From NCBI RefSeq assembly GCF_025060755.1, contig NZ_JANYUY010000004.1, positions 1-64,000 of the forward strand: a DNA stretch of 64,000 bases, in the 5' to 3' direction. The DNA comes from Paenibacillus doosanensis (lineage in GTDB: Bacteria > Bacillota > Bacilli > Paenibacillales > NBRC-103111). The position numbers were made by a program, and so were the translations under genes. Under the pieces are notes generated by a model. The model ran no database searches and was not told where the DNA came from. It was given only the letters and a program-made list of their open reading frames with translations. The stretch's first letter is position 1; each line of letters opens with the position of its first letter. Positions 62,801-64,000 of the stretch are shown here, piece after piece.

Positions 62801-64000
62801 GACGGCACCGGTACCCGAGTCATCGCTTCTGCTGTGACAGATGCCTCCGGACAGTATACATTCACCGAATTGGAAGCGGGGACCTACAACGTAGTAGCTC
62901 CCAGACTGACCAAGCAATTTGTAAAATCACAAGCCGCTATCCAGCGGGCGGAACATGTTAAAGTCGATCTAATACTGCCCGAAAACGGCGCACTCGGCTT
63001 AACGGCTGTTCCTGACCAAATTGTCGGAGACGGAGTTTCGACTAGCGAACTGCAGGCTACGCTCTTCAATAAAAGCGGTCAGCCGGTTCAAAATGTACCT
63101 ATCCAATTTTTCATCTCAGCCGGCAGCATCAGCGATGCTAACAAGAATACCGATGCAAACGGCTTAGCCAAATCCATACTGACCGCTCCGGTTATTGAAG
63201 GTGTTTTGCCTCGTGTGGAAAAAGCCAGCGTTATGGTCCGGGATGAAGAACACGGGATTTTTGCTGAAAAAGAGATTGCCATCACGTTCCTGCCTGCATC
63301 CGTGGAAGGGATAGTAACGAACGGCGGGCTCCCTGTGGCTCATGCAATCGTTCATATTGCCGAGGATTTCGATGGCGACGGGGTAATTGACTACGACGCC
63401 CAAGTGGTAACAGGAGCAGACGGCAAGTACAATATCGTCGTTCCGCGCGGGGATTGGGAATATACAATCCATATCGCCGCCCCGGTGAAAGTAGGAAATA
63501 AAACCGTAACTGTGGAATCCGAACAAACCAGCAAGGTGGGCACATTAACAGGTAAAGGTGAAACGGTTCAGGCTAATCGCCAAATTACGGGAAGCGTATT
63601 TGTCGCAGACTCCAATAACGGAGACCCGCAAGAAGTGAACCGGGTGTTTACTCAAGGCGAGCATTTATCCGGCCTGGTCTTGGATCAGGATGGCAGGCCG
63701 TTAGATAAAACCATCACGATTCATTCTAACGGAAGCTATAAAGTAGATAATATCGAACCGGGAACGTACAACATCATATTCCAAGTCACTGCACCTACGG
63801 GCGAAAAGCTGGCGGGTGCCCGATTGCAAATAACTGTCAAGCAAAACGGCGAGCTTGCGATCGCGACGACGTTGATCGACCCTTACGGAACCGTAACCGA
63901 TAAGACGACCAATCAGCCCGTAAGCGATGTCCATACGGAGCTTTACTGGGCGAATACGGCACTGAACATTAGCAATGGCAGAACACCGGGGGAATTGGTG
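56801..64000 (+). CDS. Giant secreted repetitive surface protein (Ig-like repeat adhesin), 3' end beyond the window
   Basis: The frame is open for 2400 codons to the last base. TTG 56801 has GAGGGGAG 6 bases upstream; ATG 56813 is alternative. Signal peptide (about 1-35, ending QVHA). Residues 40-500: beta-rich N-terminal region (TAGYNPLTVHADQTGWYKVEF, RNRSGTANLPVGTYPAK). About 505-575: SdrD/CnaB-like module (ISGNIYNDINGNGVKDTGE). About 605-708: one divergent Ig-like domain. About 710-1801: twelve 91-residue Ig-like repeats. About 1805-1975: two fibronectin type III domains. Then carboxypeptidase-regulatory-like modules, a Big_1/invasin-like Ig domain (near 2065-2160) and further CnaB/CarboxypepD-like modules. 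No cell-wall anchor is visible; S-layer homology domains or a sorting signal would be expected further on. Probable role: adhesion or biofilm scaffold. Confidence 0.88.
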   Translation, partial: MVNLMQRWIFRVMLSVIFLTAGLTFILRNDQVHAEGSRELVQNGGYRPYLEWDVGNFTSGIERKATLYTYAISGETLNLGSSVPVSSDGRDIVVTKPSGDVINLDVTTADQGLINTVAKETAGPYVASSNTAGYNPLTVHADQTGWYKVEFHSPGGGTGNPKKLLGNQNGFYSSTTTANKTIQSKTVGAWDITVKDASGNIKNGRTFSYYLPLNMGSNGINLNSNLYVLTKDGYLYLTDMNGIDPWGFIFFSNNRGYIDGNTTLYRSISFSKLTDSGVTVQNPGEADTETDKTHRIFFNKPSADLPADVPTSPVDLPTISGFQFKNKQETSNMAKPGDGGTFEFVSDKSGTYQLIIDTDGDKEFDPTKDVVLENVLSKGLNKVNWNGKNRSGTANLPVGTYPAKLIIKGGEYHFPLLDVEVATNGIKINMENPPGHFPSGITSSTIYYNDSNYTTSNGTFLNDINGTDASKGVNSTNGAHAFPDGNNIAMDTWTYFPGPTATADVVITNTTISGNIYNDINGNGVKDTGESGLANVTLTVTDSADIVQTITTDTNGDYSTPVTQGSVTVQVTGGAGLTGYSLVSGSASQTKLAAADGNTAFELVGYAMDTTPPAPPVITGITNDTGNSGSDGLTNDNTLEIKGTAEANSTVSVYKDGQFIGTVTANESGSWSLDYTSTALPDGSFSLTATATDRSGNTSDPSAAFPVAIDTATHVSITSPVNGSSTKESKPVISGTAEPGDTIVVKIDGIMVSDSVIAGNDGKWSFTTTDALTEGVHTVDATAADAAGNTADAVQVSFTIDSSTFVAIAAPANGSKTKETKPVISGTVEAGDTIVLKIDGVMVSDSVIADTDGKWSFTTTNALTEGVHTVDATATDTLGNTADAAQVSFTIDSSTFVTIAAPADSSTTKESKPLISGTAEPGDTIVVKIDEVVVSDSVIAGNDGKWSFTPSNALIEGVHTVDAMATDTLGNTANAEQVNFTIDSSTFVAIAAPANGSTTKESKPLISGTAEAGDTVVVKIDGVMVSDTVIAGNDGKWSFTTSDGLTEGVHIVDATATDTLGNTADAAQVSFTVDTSTFVAIAAPADGSTTKETKPVISGNAEAGDTIVLKIDGVMVSDSVIAGNDGKWSFTTTSALTEGVHTVDATATDTLGNTADAVQVNFTIDSSTFVAIAAPADGSTTKETKPVISGTAEAGDTIVLKIDGVMVSDSVIAGNDGKWSFTTTDALTEGVHTVDATATDTLGNTANAEQVNFTIDSSTFVAIAAPADGSTTKETKPVISGTAEAGDTVVVKIDGVMVSDTVIAGNDGKWSFTTTNALTEGVHTVDATATDTLGNTADAAQVSFTIDSSTFVAIAAPANGSTTKESKPVISGTAEAGDTIVLKIDGVMVSDSVIAGNDGKWSFTPASALTEGVHTVDATANDTLGNIADAVQVSFTVDTSTNVAISAPANGSTTKETKPVISGTAEAGDTIVLKIDGVMVSDSVIAGNDGKWSFTTTNALTKGVHTVDATATDTLGNTADAAQVSFTIDSSTFVAIAAPANGSKTKETKPVISGTAEAGDTIVVKIDGVTASDSVIANGEGKWSFTPASALTEGVHTVNAAATDTLGNIADAAQVSFNIDSSTFVAIAAPANGSTTKESKPVISGTAEAGDTIVVKIDGVMVSDSVIAGNDGKWSFTPASALTEGVHTVDATATDTLGNTADAAQVSFTIDSSTFVAIAAPANGSTTKESKPVISGAAEPGATIVVKIDGVTASDSVIANGEGKWSFTTTNALAEGVHTVDATATDTLGNTADAAQVSFTVNTLPDKPAAPIHLASSNTTQTTTDLSWDSVSGATYYTIYKDDQVYKTNVASHVFEVTGLTPDTTYEFTVSASNAGGESVPSNTVQVTTLPSWSLALTAGDTTQTAVNLNWNTVTEATYYILYKDNAKLATVTDTVYLADGLSSGTTYTFKVDAFQNGKWMITSNTVTVTTGVHYTDSGIFGTIYSATGGRVANLGVELLDGTGTRVIASAVTDASGQYTFTELEAGTYNVVAPRLTKQFVKSQAAIQRAEHVKVDLILPENGALGLTAVPDQIVGDGVSTSELQATLFNKSGQPVQNVPIQFFISAGSISDANKNTDANGLAKSILTAPVIEGVLPRVEKASVMVRDEEHGIFAEKEIAITFLPASVEGIVTNGGLPVAHAIVHIAEDFDGDGVIDYDAQVVTGADGKYNIVVPRGDWEYTIHIAAPVKVGNKTVTVESEQTSKVGTLTGKGETVQANRQITGSVFVADSNNGDPQEVNRVFTQGEHLSGLVLDQDGRPLDKTITIHSNGSYKVDNIEPGTYNIIFQVTAPTGEKLAGARLQITVKQNGELAIATTLIDPYGTVTDKTTNQPVSDVHTELYWANTALNISNGRTPGELV
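58928..62203 (+). repeat. Array of twelve 273-bp tandem repeats inside the surface-protein gene
   Basis: Twelve in-frame units of exactly 273 bp (3276 bp in total) begin at 58928, 59201, 59474, and so on to 61931. Each encodes a 91-residue Ig-like domain with core KPVISGTAEAGDT, VSDSVIAGNDGKWSF and TEGVHTVDATATDTLGN. Units are highly similar at DNA level; the first and the ninth are most diverged, and the last two share a variant (VTASDSVIANGEGKW) with the tenth. There are no indels, which suggests recent amplification or gene conversion. The pattern is that of Big_6/BapA-like adhesin repeats. Confidence 0.95.

Overview
The window is a 64-kb chromosomal segment of a moderately GC-rich, spore-former-type Firmicute, most likely Paenibacillaceae (Paenibacillus or a close relative). 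The evidence is Gram-positive Shine-Dalgarno sites (AGGAGG/GGGAGG) before almost every gene, frequent TTG and GTG starts, YesM/YesN-type two-component pairs beside sugar ABC transporters, the Firmicutes-type GalT, a YkuI-like EAL protein, CHASE3 and 7TM-DISM kinases, and a very large repetitive surface protein. I see no rRNA, tRNA, CRISPR array, insertion sequence or phage module.

Layout. 1-10 kb: the 3' part of an SNF2 helicase, a YkuI-like c-di-GMP protein (-), a hybrid CHASE3 histidine kinase, BluB, and a chemotaxis receptor with an unusual topology. 10-18 kb: a galK-galE-galT operon (-) facing a divergent AraC regulator, then a 7TM-DISM histidine kinase and its response regulator in head-to-head orientation. 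18-30 kb: a CNNM/HlyC-type CBS protein with a structured leader, RluF, a class A penicillin-binding protein, several envelope or hypothetical genes, a deoxyinosine glycosylase and a second chemotaxis receptor. 30-44 kb: a SAM methyltransferase, Dps, a frameshifted DUF2231 membrane gene behind a pair of palindromes, a cls-DUF72-M48 cluster, a LysM-3D protein, glutaminyl-tRNA synthetase, an MgtC-family protein, a WrbA-like flavoprotein, an EmrA/EmrB-like efflux pair and an XRE-cupin regulator. 44-51 kb: a five-gene sugar uptake operon (binding protein, two permeases, sensor kinase, response regulator; no ATPase). 51-56 kb: a DoxX-extradiol dioxygenase pair with an operator-like palindrome over its -10 box, small ORFs, a four-helix membrane protein with paired histidines, and an OmpR/HisKA pair. 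56.8 kb to the end: one open frame of at least 2400 codons encoding a secreted mosaic surface protein with exactly twelve 273-bp (91-residue) Ig-like repeats. It leaves the window at the right edge.

The most notable non-coding signals are: (i) a roughly 170-bp dispersed repeat with conserved internal stems, in three same-orientation copies in intergenic regions at the 3' side of + strand genes (one copy has lost its middle and supplies the last codons of a small ORF); (ii) a hairpin leader that buries the Shine-Dalgarno of the CNNM gene; (iii) the palindromes at the doxX promoter; (iv) the twin palindromes before the DUF2231 gene. Functionally the window is rich in signal transduction (four histidine kinases, three stand-alone response regulators, two MCPs, an EAL protein), envelope functions and sugar use. 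It looks mostly like ordinary core and lineage-specific chromosome, not a mobile island.
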